In this document: piece after piece, positions 26,345-34,461 of the stretch | Layout of the letters: each line of letters starts with the position of its first letter | Numbering within the stretch: the first letter of the stretch is position 1 | Assembly (NCBI RefSeq): GCF_005281615.1 | Contig: NZ_SZZM01000005.1 | Coordinates: 310,001 to 374,000 of the forward strand | Reading direction: 5' to 3' | Source: Rhodoligotrophos defluvii | Lineage (GTDB): Bacteria > Pseudomonadota > Alphaproteobacteria > Rhizobiales > Im1 | DNA length: 64,000 nucleotides | Position numbers and translations under genes: made by a program | Notes under the pieces: generated by a model | Database searches by the model: none | The model's input: the letters and a program-made list of their open reading frames with translations, nothing else | Told to the model about the DNA's origin: nothing

Positions 26345-27487
26345 ATGACATCCGGTCTCATCGACATTCCCTGCACGCTGATGCGCGGCGGCACCTCCAA
26401 AGGCCCATTCTTCCTCGCGTCCGACCTCCCGACCGACAGCGAAACGCGCGCCAAGGTGCTGCTTGCTGCGCTGGGCTCGCCGGATGTCCGGCAGATCGAC
26501 GGGGTCGGCGGGGCAGATCCGCTGACCAGCAAGGTAGGCATCGTCTCAAGCTCGCAGCGCGGGGATGTCGATCTCGATTTCCTGTTCGCCCAGGTCAGCG
26601 TGGACAAGGCCCTGGTCGATACCACACCCAACTGCGGCAACATGCTGGCCGCTGTCGTGCCCTTTGCCATCGAGCGCGGGCTTATTTCCCCGAGCGCGGA
26701 CCGGACGACGGTGCGCGTGCTGACGCTGAACACCGGAACCATGGCCGACATCACGGTGCAAACGCCGGGCGGCCAGTTGACCTACGTGGGTGATACGCGG
26801 ATTGACGGCGTGCCTGGCGGCCACGCGCCCATATCCATCGCATTTCGGGATACCAGCGGATCCGTCTGCGGGGCCCTACTGCCCACGGGCAAGTCCATGG
26901 ACATCATCGACGGTGTTCCCTGCACGCTCATCGACAATGGCATGCCGGTGGTGGTGCTGCCGGCGCACAGCCTCGGCATCTCCGGTTATGAGAGCCGCGA
27001 CGCGTTGAATGCGGACAAGGCGCTTGCCGCCAAGCTGGAGCCTATCCGTCTCAAGGCCGGCCGCATGATGGGGCTCGGCGACGTCGCAGAGAAGCCGATC
27101 CCTAAGATGACGCTGATCTCGCCGGCGCGGGCCGGTGGGGCAATCAATACCCGCACCTTCATCCCGCATGTGTGTCACGCCAGCATCGGCGTTCTGGGCG
27201 CGGTCACGGTTGCCACCGCCTGTGCGCTGGAAGGCTCGATCGCCCACGAGATGGCGGGTCGGCCTACGGCAGGGCTCCTGTCGATCGAGCATCCCAGCGG
27301 GGAGTTCACCGTGGACCTCGACATCGGGATGACGACGGACGGTCCACAAGTGCGCAAGGCGGCGCTGATCAGGACGGCGCGGCGGCTGTTCGCCGGCGCC
27401 GTCGCCATCCCTCGCTCCGCATGGCCGGAGGCGGGGCAAGGCAACCGGTTTCAAGACGGCAAGATACGGATGGGAGACGCCGCATGA
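26345..27487 (+). CDS. galD: 4-oxalomesaconate tautomerase (PrpF family)
   Basis: 380 aa. Strongly resembles GalD of Pseudomonas putida: MRGGTSKGPFFLASDLP, RQIDGVGGADPLTSKV, TPNCGNMLAAVVPFAIERG and FIPHVCHASIGVLGAV. The family interconverts keto and enol forms of 4-oxalomesaconate in gallate and protocatechuate 4,5-cleavage routes. The Cys in TPNCGN is a proposed catalytic residue. Start ATG at 26345 follows GAGGG. Its stop overlaps the galB start (27484-27487). No ring-cleaving dioxygenase is in the window, so the substrate may come from elsewhere or from a non-aromatic source. Confidence 0.85.
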   Translation: MTSGLIDIPCTLMRGGTSKGPFFLASDLPTDSETRAKVLLAALGSPDVRQIDGVGGADPLTSKVGIVSSSQRGDVDLDFLFAQVSVDKALVDTTPNCGNMLAAVVPFAIERGLISPSADRTTVRVLTLNTGTMADITVQTPGGQLTYVGDTRIDGVPGGHAPISIAFRDTSGSVCGALLPTGKSMDIIDGVPCTLIDNGMPVVVLPAHSLGISGYESRDALNADKALAAKLEPIRLKAGRMMGLGDVAEKPIPKMTLISPARAGGAINTRTFIPHVCHASIGVLGAVTVATACALEGSIAHEMAGRPTAGLLSIEHPSGEFTVDLDIGMTTDGPQVRKAALIRTARRLFAGAVAIPRSAWPEAGQGNRFQDGKIRMGDAA

Positions 27488-28200
27488 CTGCAAAGACGGG
27501 GCTCATTGTCAGCGCCCATTCAGCTGACTTCGTGTGGCGAGCGGGCGGCGCCATCGCCTTGCATGCGGAGCGCGGCTATCACGTCCGGGTCGTCTGCCTC
27601 TCCTTCGGCGAGCGCGGCGAGTCCGCCAAGCTGTGGCGCGAGCGGGGGATGACGGAAGAGGTGGTCAAGCGCGAACGCCGCAAGGAGGCGGAAGCGGCCG
27701 CCGCGATCCTCGGCTGCGAGGTCGTGTTTCTCGACCGCGGCGACTATCCGCTCACCGTGGATCGGGAACTGCTGTTCACCCTGGTCGACCATTTACGCGA
27801 CCTGCAGCCGGCCTTCGTGCTGTCGCACTCCTTGGCTGACCCCTACAATTTCGACCACCCGCTGGCCACGCACCTGACGCAGGAAGCGCGGATCATCGCT
27901 CAGGCCCACGGTCACAAGCCCGGCAGTGCGGTGCTTGGTGCCCCGCCGGTTTATCTGTTCGAGCCGCACCAGCCGGAGCAGTGCCAGTGGAAGCCGGACG
28001 TGTTCCTCGACATTGGCCCAGTCTGGGAGAAGAAGCGCCGGGCCTTCGAATGCATGGCCGCGCAGGAGCATCTTTGGGAATATTACACCCGCGCGGCCCT
28101 GCAGCGCGGCAACCAGGCCGCCCGCAATACCGGGCGCAAGGTGGTCTATGGGGAAGCCTATCAGCGAGTGTTTCCCGATCTCGCCGAGGTGCTGGGATGA
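27484..28200 (+). CDS. galB: 4-oxalomesaconate hydratase (PIG-L family)
   Basis: 238 aa PIG-L/LmbE-fold protein. VSAHSADFVWRAGGAIALHA, SFGERGESAKLWRERGMTE, HSLADPYNFDHPLA and PPVYLFEPHQPEQCQWKPD are near-identical to what I recall of P. putida GalB, a zinc hydratase that adds water to 4-oxalomesaconate to give 4-carboxy-4-hydroxy-2-oxoadipate. Zinc ligands expected at H and D of SAHSAD and H of NFDHPLA. ATGA overlaps with both neighbours show coupled translation in galD-galB-galC order. Confidence 0.85.
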   Translation: MTAKTGLIVSAHSADFVWRAGGAIALHAERGYHVRVVCLSFGERGESAKLWRERGMTEEVVKRERRKEAEAAAAILGCEVVFLDRGDYPLTVDRELLFTLVDHLRDLQPAFVLSHSLADPYNFDHPLATHLTQEARIIAQAHGHKPGSAVLGAPPVYLFEPHQPEQCQWKPDVFLDIGPVWEKKRRAFECMAAQEHLWEYYTRAALQRGNQAARNTGRKVVYGEAYQRVFPDLAEVLG

Positions 28201-28922
28201 GGCCGGTCGCGATCCGCAATATCCCGCGCGTCGAAGCGAGCGTCGTTGCCGAGCTCGGCGCGGCGGGGGTGGCCACGGTGCATGAAGCACAGGGCCGCAC
28301 CGGGCTCGCCAAGCCCTATCTGCGGCCGGCCTGGCCCGGTGGTGCCGCCGCCGGCAGCGCCGTCACGGTGCTGGCCCGTCCGGGCGACAATTGGATGATC
28401 CATGTGGCGGTGGAGCTGTGCCGGCCCGGCGACATGCTCGTGGTCGGCCTCAGCTCCGACAATTACGACGGCATGTTCGGCGAGCTCCTGGCCACCTCGC
28501 TCATGGCGCGCGGGGTGCGTGGGCTGGTCATCGATGCGGGCTGCCGGGACGTGGCGAGCCTGCGGGAGATGGGATTTCCCGTGTGGTGCCGCACCGTCAG
28601 CGCTCAAGGCACCGTCAAGGCATCGCTCGGCGCGGTCAACATTCCAGTGGTGGTTGCCGGCGTGCTGGTGAACCCGGGCGATGTGGTTATCGCGGATGAT
28701 GATGGCGTGGTCTTCGTCCCGCGAGCGGGTGCGGCTGATGTCGCGAAGAAATGCGCGGAACGCCTGGCCAAGGAAGAGGCGGTGCGCAAGCGACTCAAGT
28801 CCGGCGAGCTCGGCCTCGACATCTACGGAATGCGTGAGGCCTTGGCCGCCCAGGGCCTGGTTTATGTGAATGAGGCGAGCGAGCTGGAACGGCCCGCGGC
28901 CGCGCTGAAGGAGGGGCAATGA
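28197..28922 (+). CDS. galC: 4-carboxy-4-hydroxy-2-oxoadipate aldolase (RraA/GalC family)
   Basis: 241 aa RraA-fold class II aldolase. Seen: VATVHEAQGRTG, the GDMLVVG and GELLATSLMARGVRGLVIDAGCRD core (Arg-Asp of the active site), and NPGDVVIADDDGVVFVP. Splits 4-carboxy-4-hydroxy-2-oxoadipate to pyruvate and oxaloacetate; related enzymes also act on 4-hydroxy-4-methyl-2-oxoglutarate and decarboxylate oxaloacetate. Overlaps galB and the TPP subunit gene by 4 bases each. Confidence 0.83.
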   Translation: MRPVAIRNIPRVEASVVAELGAAGVATVHEAQGRTGLAKPYLRPAWPGGAAAGSAVTVLARPGDNWMIHVAVELCRPGDMLVVGLSSDNYDGMFGELLATSLMARGVRGLVIDAGCRDVASLREMGFPVWCRTVSAQGTVKASLGAVNIPVVVAGVLVNPGDVVIADDDGVVFVPRAGAADVAKKCAERLAKEEAVRKRLKSGELGLDIYGMREALAAQGLVYVNEASELERPAAALKEGQ

Positions 28923-29440
28923 CCCGCTGGTCGCAAACTGTCGTCGACGTGCTCAAGCGCAACGACATCCGGCTTGTTGCTTATGTGCCGGACAAGGTGC
29001 TCTCGCCGCTGATAAGGGCGGTGGAAGCGGATGGCTTCTTCACGGCCTTCCCAACCACGCGCGAGGAGGAGGCGGTCGGCATCGTCTGTGGCAGCTGGAT
29101 GGGCGGCCTGCGCGGCATCGTGCTCATGCAGACCAGCGGCTTTGCCACGGTCGGCAATGTAATCGCCTCGCTGGCGGTTCCCTATCAAATTCCGTTGCTG
29201 ATGATGATCTCCGAGCGGGGCACCCTCGGTGAATTCAACCTTGGGCAGGCGATCGTGTGCCGCACCATGCGGCCGCAGCTGGAGACGCTTGGCATCGAGC
29301 ATCACACGCTCGCGCGGTTCGACGAGCTCGACTTCCAGGTCGACCGCACCATCGCTCAGGCCATCGCGACACAGGCACCGGCCGCTCTGATCCTTTCGCC
29401 GCTGCTGACCCATCCCTCACGACAGGACAGCGCCTCATGA
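28919..29440 (+). CDS. TPP-dependent decarboxylase, Pyr-domain (alpha) subunit
   Basis: 173 aa. Corresponds to the N-terminal pyrimidine-binding domain of TPP enzymes as a separate chain, like ComD of sulfopyruvate decarboxylase. YVPDKVLSPLIRAVEAD and FPTTREEEAVGIVCGSWMGG supply the activating Glu (REEEA). Needs the next gene's product for the diphosphate-binding domain. Decarboxylates a 3-carbon or larger 2-oxo acid carrying an acidic group (sulfopyruvate, phosphonopyruvate and phenylpyruvate-type relatives). Follows the aminotransferase in pathway logic. Confidence 0.8.
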   Translation: MTRWSQTVVDVLKRNDIRLVAYVPDKVLSPLIRAVEADGFFTAFPTTREEEAVGIVCGSWMGGLRGIVLMQTSGFATVGNVIASLAVPYQIPLLMMISERGTLGEFNLGQAIVCRTMRPQLETLGIEHHTLARFDELDFQVDRTIAQAIATQAPAALILSPLLTHPSRQDSAS

Positions 29441-30048
29441 CGCCCGCATCCACAGCGGACAACGCCCGCATGAACCGGCTCGATCTCACCGCCCGGCTCG
29501 TGGCCAAGCTCACCCATGAGGAAGCGGTGATCGGCGGCATCGGCAACAACAATTTCGACCTGTGGACGGCGGGTCGGCGGCCGCAGAATTTTTACATGCT
29601 CGGCAGCATGGGCCTTGCCTTTCCAATCGCCCTCGGCGTCGCTCTGGCGCAGCCCAAGCGGCGGGTGGTGGCCATCGAGGGAGACGGCTCGCTGCTCATG
29701 CAGCTCGGCTGCCTCGCCACCATCGGCATGCTGAAGCCAGCCAACCTCACGCTTCTGGTGATGGACAATGGCTGCTACCAGATCACCGGATCGCAGCCCA
29801 CCGCTACCCGCCACGGCACCGATCTGGTGGCGGTGGCGCGCGGCTGCGGCCTGCCGGACAGCCGATGGGCTTCCGATCCCGACCATTTTGAAACGCTCCT
29901 CGATGAAGCGCTACGCGCTGACCGTCCGCATCTGATCGCGGCGAAGATCGACGATGCGCCTGGCGGCGGTCCCACGGACCGGGACCCCAGCTGGATCCGC
30001 GACAGCTTCATGCGTGGTCTCGGCACCCGCCGAACGGCCGGCCAATGA
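29437..30048 (+). CDS. TPP-dependent decarboxylase, PP-domain (beta) subunit
   Basis: 203 aa. TPP motif GDGSLLMQLGCLATIG ending in LLVMDNGCYQITGSQ, i.e. the GDGx(~25)N signature of the diphosphate-Mg binding domain. ComE/phosphonopyruvate decarboxylase C-terminal-like. Start ATG at 29437 within an ATGA overlap with the alpha subunit; longer open frame upstream rejected. Ends with ATGA overlap to the aldehyde dehydrogenase gene, so decarboxylation to an aldehyde and its oxidation are coupled. Confidence 0.82.
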   Translation: MTPASTADNARMNRLDLTARLVAKLTHEEAVIGGIGNNNFDLWTAGRRPQNFYMLGSMGLAFPIALGVALAQPKRRVVAIEGDGSLLMQLGCLATIGMLKPANLTLLVMDNGCYQITGSQPTATRHGTDLVAVARGCGLPDSRWASDPDHFETLLDEALRADRPHLIAAKIDDAPGGGPTDRDPSWIRDSFMRGLGTRRTAGQ

Positions 30049-31475
30049 TGCCCTGCGGCGGCACCATACGCTCGTTCATTGCCGGTGCGTTCCATGGCGG
30101 CGGCGGTGTCTTCCCGGTGCTCGACAAATATCGGGGCACGATCCTGGCGGACGTCGAAACCGCAGATGCCGCCAATGTGGACCTGGCCATAGCCACGGCC
30201 GAGCGGGCGTCCCGGACCGACGTGCCGCCGCCCTCCCGGCGCTTCGAGTTTCTGGCGAAGGCGGCCCGGTTTCTTGCCGATCGGCGCGACGTCTTCGCCG
30301 AAACGATGATCGCCGAAGCGGGCTTCACCCGGGCCGATGCAGCGAACGAGGTGGATCGGGCGGTGCTCACCCTGAGCCTCTGCGCGGAGGAGGCGCGTCG
30401 CCTGGTGGGCGAGGTCGTGGCCTTCGGCGCGTCGCCCGGACAGGAGAACCGCATCGGCTTCACCATCCGAAGCCCGATCGGGATCGTCTGCGCCATAACA
30501 CCGTTCAACTCGCCGCTGAACGTGGTGCTGCACAAGATCGGGCCGGCGTTTGCCGCAGGCAATGCGGTGATCCTGAAGCCCTCGGGCTTCACGCCGCTCT
30601 CCGCGGTGATGATCGCAGAGCTCCTGGTCGAGGCGGGGCTGCCTGCGGGCCTGCTCGCGGTGCTCCATGATGCGGATGGCGAGGCCGCACGCCTGTTGCT
30701 GGCGGATCAACGGATCGGGTTCTACACCTTCACCGGCAGCACCCGCACGGGGCGCCTGATCCAGGCTGCGGCGGGGTTGCGCCGCACCCAACTCGAGCTG
30801 GGCAGCATCGCCAGCACCATCGTCTGCCGCGATGCAGACCTCGGCCGGGCAATTCCGAAGATTGCCAATGCCGCTTTCCGCAAGGCCGGGCAGGTCTGCA
30901 CGTCGGTGCAAAGGCTCTATGTGGAGCGGCCCCGTTACGAGGAGGTGCTCTCGGCGCTGGTGAGCCAGACCCAGGCCATGCCGGCGGGCGATCCGCGCGC
31001 TGTGGAAACGCGGGTCGGCCCGATGATCTCCGAGGCTGCGGCCCGGCGGATCGAAGCCTGGGTCGAGGAGGCGAGGGCGGCGGGCGCCTGCAGCCGCTGC
31101 GGTGGATTTCGGCAGGATGCAGTCTATGCGCCTACGATCCTCACCGAGGTGCCTCCTGGCGCCAAGGTTCTGGAGCAGGAGGTGTTCGGGCCGGTGCTCT
31201 CGGTCATTCCCTTTGATCATCTCGACGAGGCGATTAATGCCGCCAATGCCAGCCCATACGGCCTTTTGGTGGGCCTGTTCACCCGGGATTTGAGTGCAGC
31301 GTTGCCGGCGGCGGCGAGACTGCGCTTCGGCTCGGTGCATATCAACGAGACGTCGAGCGCCCGGGCCGACGGCATGCCGTTCGGCGGGGTCAAGGACAGC
31401 GGCTTCGGGCATGAGGGCCCGCGCTATGCGATCCGCGAATACACCGAAGAACGCCTGATCACCCTCAATCCCTGA
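30045..31475 (+). CDS. NAD(P)-dependent aldehyde dehydrogenase
   Basis: 476 aa ALDH superfamily. Catalytic Cys in RKAGQVCTSVQR, general base Glu in QLELGSIAST, and VCAITPFNSPLNVVLHKIGPA with AVILKPSGFTPLS for cofactor binding. Oxidises the aldehyde made by the TPP decarboxylase to a carboxylic acid or acyl product. The Cys is in the VCTSV context seen in phosphonoacetaldehyde, sulfoacetaldehyde and succinate-semialdehyde-like dehydrogenases. Last gene of the operon; the converging GntR gene ends 61 bases away. Confidence 0.87.
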   Translation: MMPCGGTIRSFIAGAFHGGGGVFPVLDKYRGTILADVETADAANVDLAIATAERASRTDVPPPSRRFEFLAKAARFLADRRDVFAETMIAEAGFTRADAANEVDRAVLTLSLCAEEARRLVGEVVAFGASPGQENRIGFTIRSPIGIVCAITPFNSPLNVVLHKIGPAFAAGNAVILKPSGFTPLSAVMIAELLVEAGLPAGLLAVLHDADGEAARLLLADQRIGFYTFTGSTRTGRLIQAAAGLRRTQLELGSIASTIVCRDADLGRAIPKIANAAFRKAGQVCTSVQRLYVERPRYEEVLSALVSQTQAMPAGDPRAVETRVGPMISEAAARRIEAWVEEARAAGACSRCGGFRQDAVYAPTILTEVPPGAKVLEQEVFGPVLSVIPFDHLDEAINAANASPYGLLVGLFTRDLSAALPAAARLRFGSVHINETSSARADGMPFGGVKDSGFGHEGPRYAIREYTEERLITLNP

Positions 31476-31535
31476 CGGCGGCCAGGCTTGCCATTGGCCG
31501 GTACTGGCGCGGCCCCACGCCCCACCGACAACAGC

Positions 31536-32198
31536 TCAGACGGCGAGTTGCGCCAAGGCCGCGAGGCTCCTGCCGAGAGTCTCCGTCACATTCGCCAGAT
31601 GGTCCCGCATCGCCTTTTCGGCCCGGTCGCCGTCACCGGCGCAGATAGCGGTGACGATCTCGGTATGCTCCCGCAGCGACTGATGGATGCGGCCGGGATA
31701 GAGGATCGTGCGGAACTGAAAGCGGACCAGCTGCGAATTCAACATGGCGAGCAGCCGGCTGGCGGTCTCATGGCCGGAAATCTTGCGGATCTCCGCGTGC
31801 AGCCGCCCATTATGGCCGGAATAGCCGGTGAAATCCTCCTGGTCGATGGCATCCCGCATGTTCTGCAGGATTTCGCGCAGCCGGTCGTGGTCGGCGCTGG
31901 TGGCCTTCTCCGCGGCCTGTCGCGCGATCAGCGATTCGAGCGCAGTGCGGACCTGGAGGATCTCCAACGCCTCGCGCTCGCTGATGACGCGCACGCGCGC
32001 GCCCCGGTTTGGCTCCGAGACGACCAGTCCCTCCTGCTCGAGCTTGCCCAGCGCCAGTTTCACATTGGAGCGGTTGGTACCGAGCCAGGCGGCGAGCTCC
32101 GTCTCCACCAGACGCTGGCTCGGCATGAAATGGCCGGTTTCGATCGCCCGTCTCAGCACTGCCGTGGGATCAGGCTTGTCATTCTTCGTCCTTGCCAC
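31536..32198 (-). CDS. GntR-family regulator, FCD (FadR) subfamily
   Basis: 220 aa. N-terminal winged helix (RLVETELAAWLGTNRSNVKLALGKLEQEGLV) and C-terminal helical FCD domain with metal-ligand-type residues in GHNGRLHAEI, LREHTEIV and MRDHLANV. It lies between the gal operon and the DUF1932/M24 genes, and the 17-bp motif GACAAAATTGYYGWCAW occurs upstream of ehuB, the aminotransferase and the M24 gene; this regulator is the obvious candidate to bind there. Likely a repressor released by a pathway carboxylate. Confidence 0.87.
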   Translation of the reverse strand: MARTKNDKPDPTAVLRRAIETGHFMPSQRLVETELAAWLGTNRSNVKLALGKLEQEGLVVSEPNRGARVRVISEREALEILQVRTALESLIARQAAEKATSADHDRLREILQNMRDAIDQEDFTGYSGHNGRLHAEIRKISGHETASRLLAMLNSQLVRFQFRTILYPGRIHQSLREHTEIVTAICAGDGDRAEKAMRDHLANVTETLGRSLAALAQLAV

Positions 32199-32234
32199 GT
32201 TGCCTCGCCTCGCTAGTGGATTCCGCTTGAAGCA

Positions 32235-33140
32235 TCACGCATCCGCTTCTGCTGGTTTGCGCGTCCCGGCTTTCAAGATCAAGTCGAGCGTTTCCAGCCA
32301 GACCTCGTCGCTGCGCATTCTCAAGCGTGGATCGCTATCCGCGACATCCGCCGCCCAGTCCTGGCGCCGCGCGGTTGCCAGCGACATTGCCGGCTCCACC
32401 CCCGCCTCCCTGAGGGTTGAAGCGACCTCGCGCATCTCGGCGGCGCGCCGGCGTCCGTGCACGAGCGACCGGCCGATCTGGTAGCCGGCATAGCGGTGCC
32501 AGTCCGTTCCGGGGAAGGTGTCACGCAACGAGGCCAGCACCGCATCCTCCACCCCGTGAGCACGGGCGGCCAGGAAGGCTTCGGCGCACAGCGCCTCGAT
32601 GCCTTTGATGATGACGCTGCGGCACATCTTCGTTGCGGAGGCAACGCCGATCTCGTCGGATATGACCTTCAGGTTCATGCCGAAGCCGGCGAGCATGTCC
32701 GGTATCACGCGAGCACGCCGCCCGGCCAGCAGGATGGGAACGGCGAGGCCATGGGGCGGCACCGGTGCCATCACGGCGCCATCCACATAGTGAATGCCGG
32801 CCTTTTCGAGCGCCGCTGCGCTCTCCTTCTTGGTTCCGGGCGACACGGAGTTGAGGTCGAGAAAGATTTGACCCGAGCACATCACCTTGCTGGCATCCTC
32901 CGCAACATCACGGGAAGCGGCCGCCGTGACCAGCGAAATCACCAGCTCCGCGCCTTGCACCGCCCGTTGGAGGGAGGGGAGGAATTCGATCCCTTGCGCC
33001 CGCAGGCCAGCCGTTCGGCGCCGGAACGCGTCCGAGGTCTCCAGGATGTCGTAGGCGCGAACATGAGCCTTAAGGGCGAATCCGCTGGCAAAGATCGTTC
33101 CGGCTTCGCCGATCCCGATGATTGCAATCGAACCTGTCAT
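32235..33140 (-). CDS. NAD(P)-binding dehydrogenase with DUF1932 C-terminal domain
   Basis: 301 aa. Rossmann start IAIIGIGEAGTIFASGF, then the 6-phosphogluconate/3-hydroxyisobutyrate dehydrogenase-like segment FLDLNSVSPGTKKESAAAL and the conserved Lys region SATKMCRSVIIKGIEAL. The C-terminal half is the DUF1932 helical domain. Oxidises a beta-hydroxy acid or reduces the matching semialdehyde. ATG at 33140 preferred over GTG at 33152. Shares an operon with the GntR gene and is divergent from the M24 gene. Confidence 0.8.
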   Translation of the reverse strand: MTGSIAIIGIGEAGTIFASGFALKAHVRAYDILETSDAFRRRTAGLRAQGIEFLPSLQRAVQGAELVISLVTAAASRDVAEDASKVMCSGQIFLDLNSVSPGTKKESAAALEKAGIHYVDGAVMAPVPPHGLAVPILLAGRRARVIPDMLAGFGMNLKVISDEIGVASATKMCRSVIIKGIEALCAEAFLAARAHGVEDAVLASLRDTFPGTDWHRYAGYQIGRSLVHGRRRAAEMREVASTLREAGVEPAMSLATARRQDWAADVADSDPRLRMRSDEVWLETLDLILKAGTRKPAEADA

Positions 33141-33167
33141 GCGTGAGGTCACCTTTCGCAGCCGCTG

Positions 33168-33179
33168 ATTGTCATCAAT
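33168..33179 (+). promoter_or_regulatory. Partial GntR-type site
   Basis: ATTGTCATCAAT matches 11 of 12 bases of ATTGTCGTCAAT in site 1 and sits in the palindrome GATTGTCATCAATC (33167-33180), just upstream of the DUF1932 gene start. Could give autoregulation of the GntR operon. Confidence 0.35.
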
Positions 33180-33248
33180 CCAGTTGGCAATGTCAAACTT
33201 TATCCTGGCAGCTGAACTTTCCCGATATGGAACTTACGGATGATTGTT

Positions 33249-33265
33249 GACAAAATTGCTGACAT
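33249..33265 (+). promoter_or_regulatory. Putative GntR operator, site 3
   Basis: GACAAAATTGCTGACAT, preceded by ATTGTT; the 13-mer ATTGTTGACAAAA is also present at 25101-25113. It lies 35 bases before the M24 gene start at 33301, within the divergent promoter region. Confidence 0.55.
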
Positions 33266-33300
33266 TGAGTTCAATGCCGACCTGATCCAAGGAGGGGCGC

Positions 33301-34461
33301 GTGCCACTGCATTTCACCCAACAGGAATTTGCCGAACGCCAGGCGGCGACATTGTCGCTGATGCAGGCACAGGGGCTGGACGGCCTGCTCATGTTCCGTC
33401 AGGAGAGCATGTATTACCTGACGGGCTACGACACGTTCGGCTACGTCTTCTTCCAATGCCTCGTCCTCCGCGCTGACGGCCGCATGGTGCTGCTGACCCG
33501 GGCGCCCGATGCGCGCGCGGCCCGCTACACCTCCAATATCGAGGATATCCGCATTTGGGTGGATGCGCCGGAGGCCGAGCCGGCTTTCGAGCTCAAGGCC
33601 ATTGTTCGGGAGCTGGGCCTCGGCGGACGGCGCCTGGGCATCGAGTGGGACGCCTATGGCCTGACCGCGCAGAACGGACGGCGGGTGGCGGCCGCCCTGG
33701 AAGGGTTCTGCCGGCTCGAGGATGCATCCCTGCTGGTCACGCGCCAGCGCGTGGTCAAGCGCCCGGCTGAGATCGCCTATGTGCGCAAGGCCGCGGAACT
33801 CGCCGATGCGGCCTTGGCCGAGGGCCTGAAGCTCGCCAGGCCCGGCGCCTTCGAGGGTGACATTCTCGCCGCCCTGCAGGGTGCCGTGTTCAAGGGGGAT
33901 GGGGACTATTCGGGCAACGAATTCATTATCGCCTCAGGCCCGGGTGCTCATCTCGGCCGGTACACCTCCGGTCGCCGCCATGTCGCTGCGGGCGAACAGC
34001 TCACCATCGAGTTTGCCGGCGTCTACCGCCATTACCATTCCTGCCTGATGCGGGTGATCACCATCGGCAAGGCCAATGCCCGCCAGATCGAGATCCACCG
34101 CCGGGCCATGGACGCCATGGCGGCCGCAACCGCGGCGCTGCGGCCGGGCGACCCGGTCGGCAATGTGTTCAACGCCTATATCGCCAATATCGAAAGGGCA
34201 GGGTTTCTCGAAAACAATCTCAACGCCTGCGGCTACAGCCTCGGCACGACATTCTCTCCCAACTGGATGGACTGGCCGATGCTCTATCGCGACAACCCGG
34301 TCATCGCCGAGCCCGGGATGGTGTTCTTCATGTTCATTCCCATCACCGACAAAGGCGTCACCGCCGTTCCCGGCGAGACGTTCCTGGTGACAGAGACCGG
34401 GTGCGAAAGGCTCGGCAAGGCCGCCATCACCTTCGACACCGAGAGCCAGGGAGGCGCCTAA
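33301..34461 (+). CDS. M24/creatinase-fold hydrolase, ectoine hydrolase (DoeA/EutD)-like
   Basis: 386 aa pita-bread fold. The metal ligands of M24 peptidases are lost: the first Asp is E237 (LTIEFAG), the second falls at C248 (YRHYHSCLMR), and the usual GHGIG histidine is replaced (GYSLGTTF). That is the creatinase/ectoine hydrolase situation; the EFAGVYRHYH block resembles EIAGCYRRYH of DoeA/EutD as I recall it, where a Glu acts on ectoine. Starts at GTG 33301 behind an ideal AAGGAGG. Nearby ehuBCDA supports ectoine or a similar cyclic amidine as substrate, but no N-acetyl-diaminobutyrate deacetylase gene (doeB/eutE) is present. Confidence 0.72.
   Translation: MPLHFTQQEFAERQAATLSLMQAQGLDGLLMFRQESMYYLTGYDTFGYVFFQCLVLRADGRMVLLTRAPDARAARYTSNIEDIRIWVDAPEAEPAFELKAIVRELGLGGRRLGIEWDAYGLTAQNGRRVAAALEGFCRLEDASLLVTRQRVVKRPAEIAYVRKAAELADAALAEGLKLARPGAFEGDILAALQGAVFKGDGDYSGNEFIIASGPGAHLGRYTSGRRHVAAGEQLTIEFAGVYRHYHSCLMRVITIGKANARQIEIHRRAMDAMAAATAALRPGDPVGNVFNAYIANIERAGFLENNLNACGYSLGTTFSPNWMDWPMLYRDNPVIAEPGMVFFMFIPITDKGVTAVPGETFLVTETGCERLGKAAITFDTESQGGA

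Noticed and set aside
29775-31412. A 545-codon minus-strand open frame
   Set aside because: Antisense of the TPP beta subunit and aldehyde dehydrogenase genes; no recognisable domain.
25176-31475. A complete gallate degradation operon
   Set aside because: No gallate or protocatechuate dioxygenase or aromatic transporter is present; only the last three steps are encoded.
33301-34461. Calling the second M24 protein a Xaa-Pro aminopeptidase
   Set aside because: Its metal ligands are substituted, as in creatinase and ectoine hydrolase.
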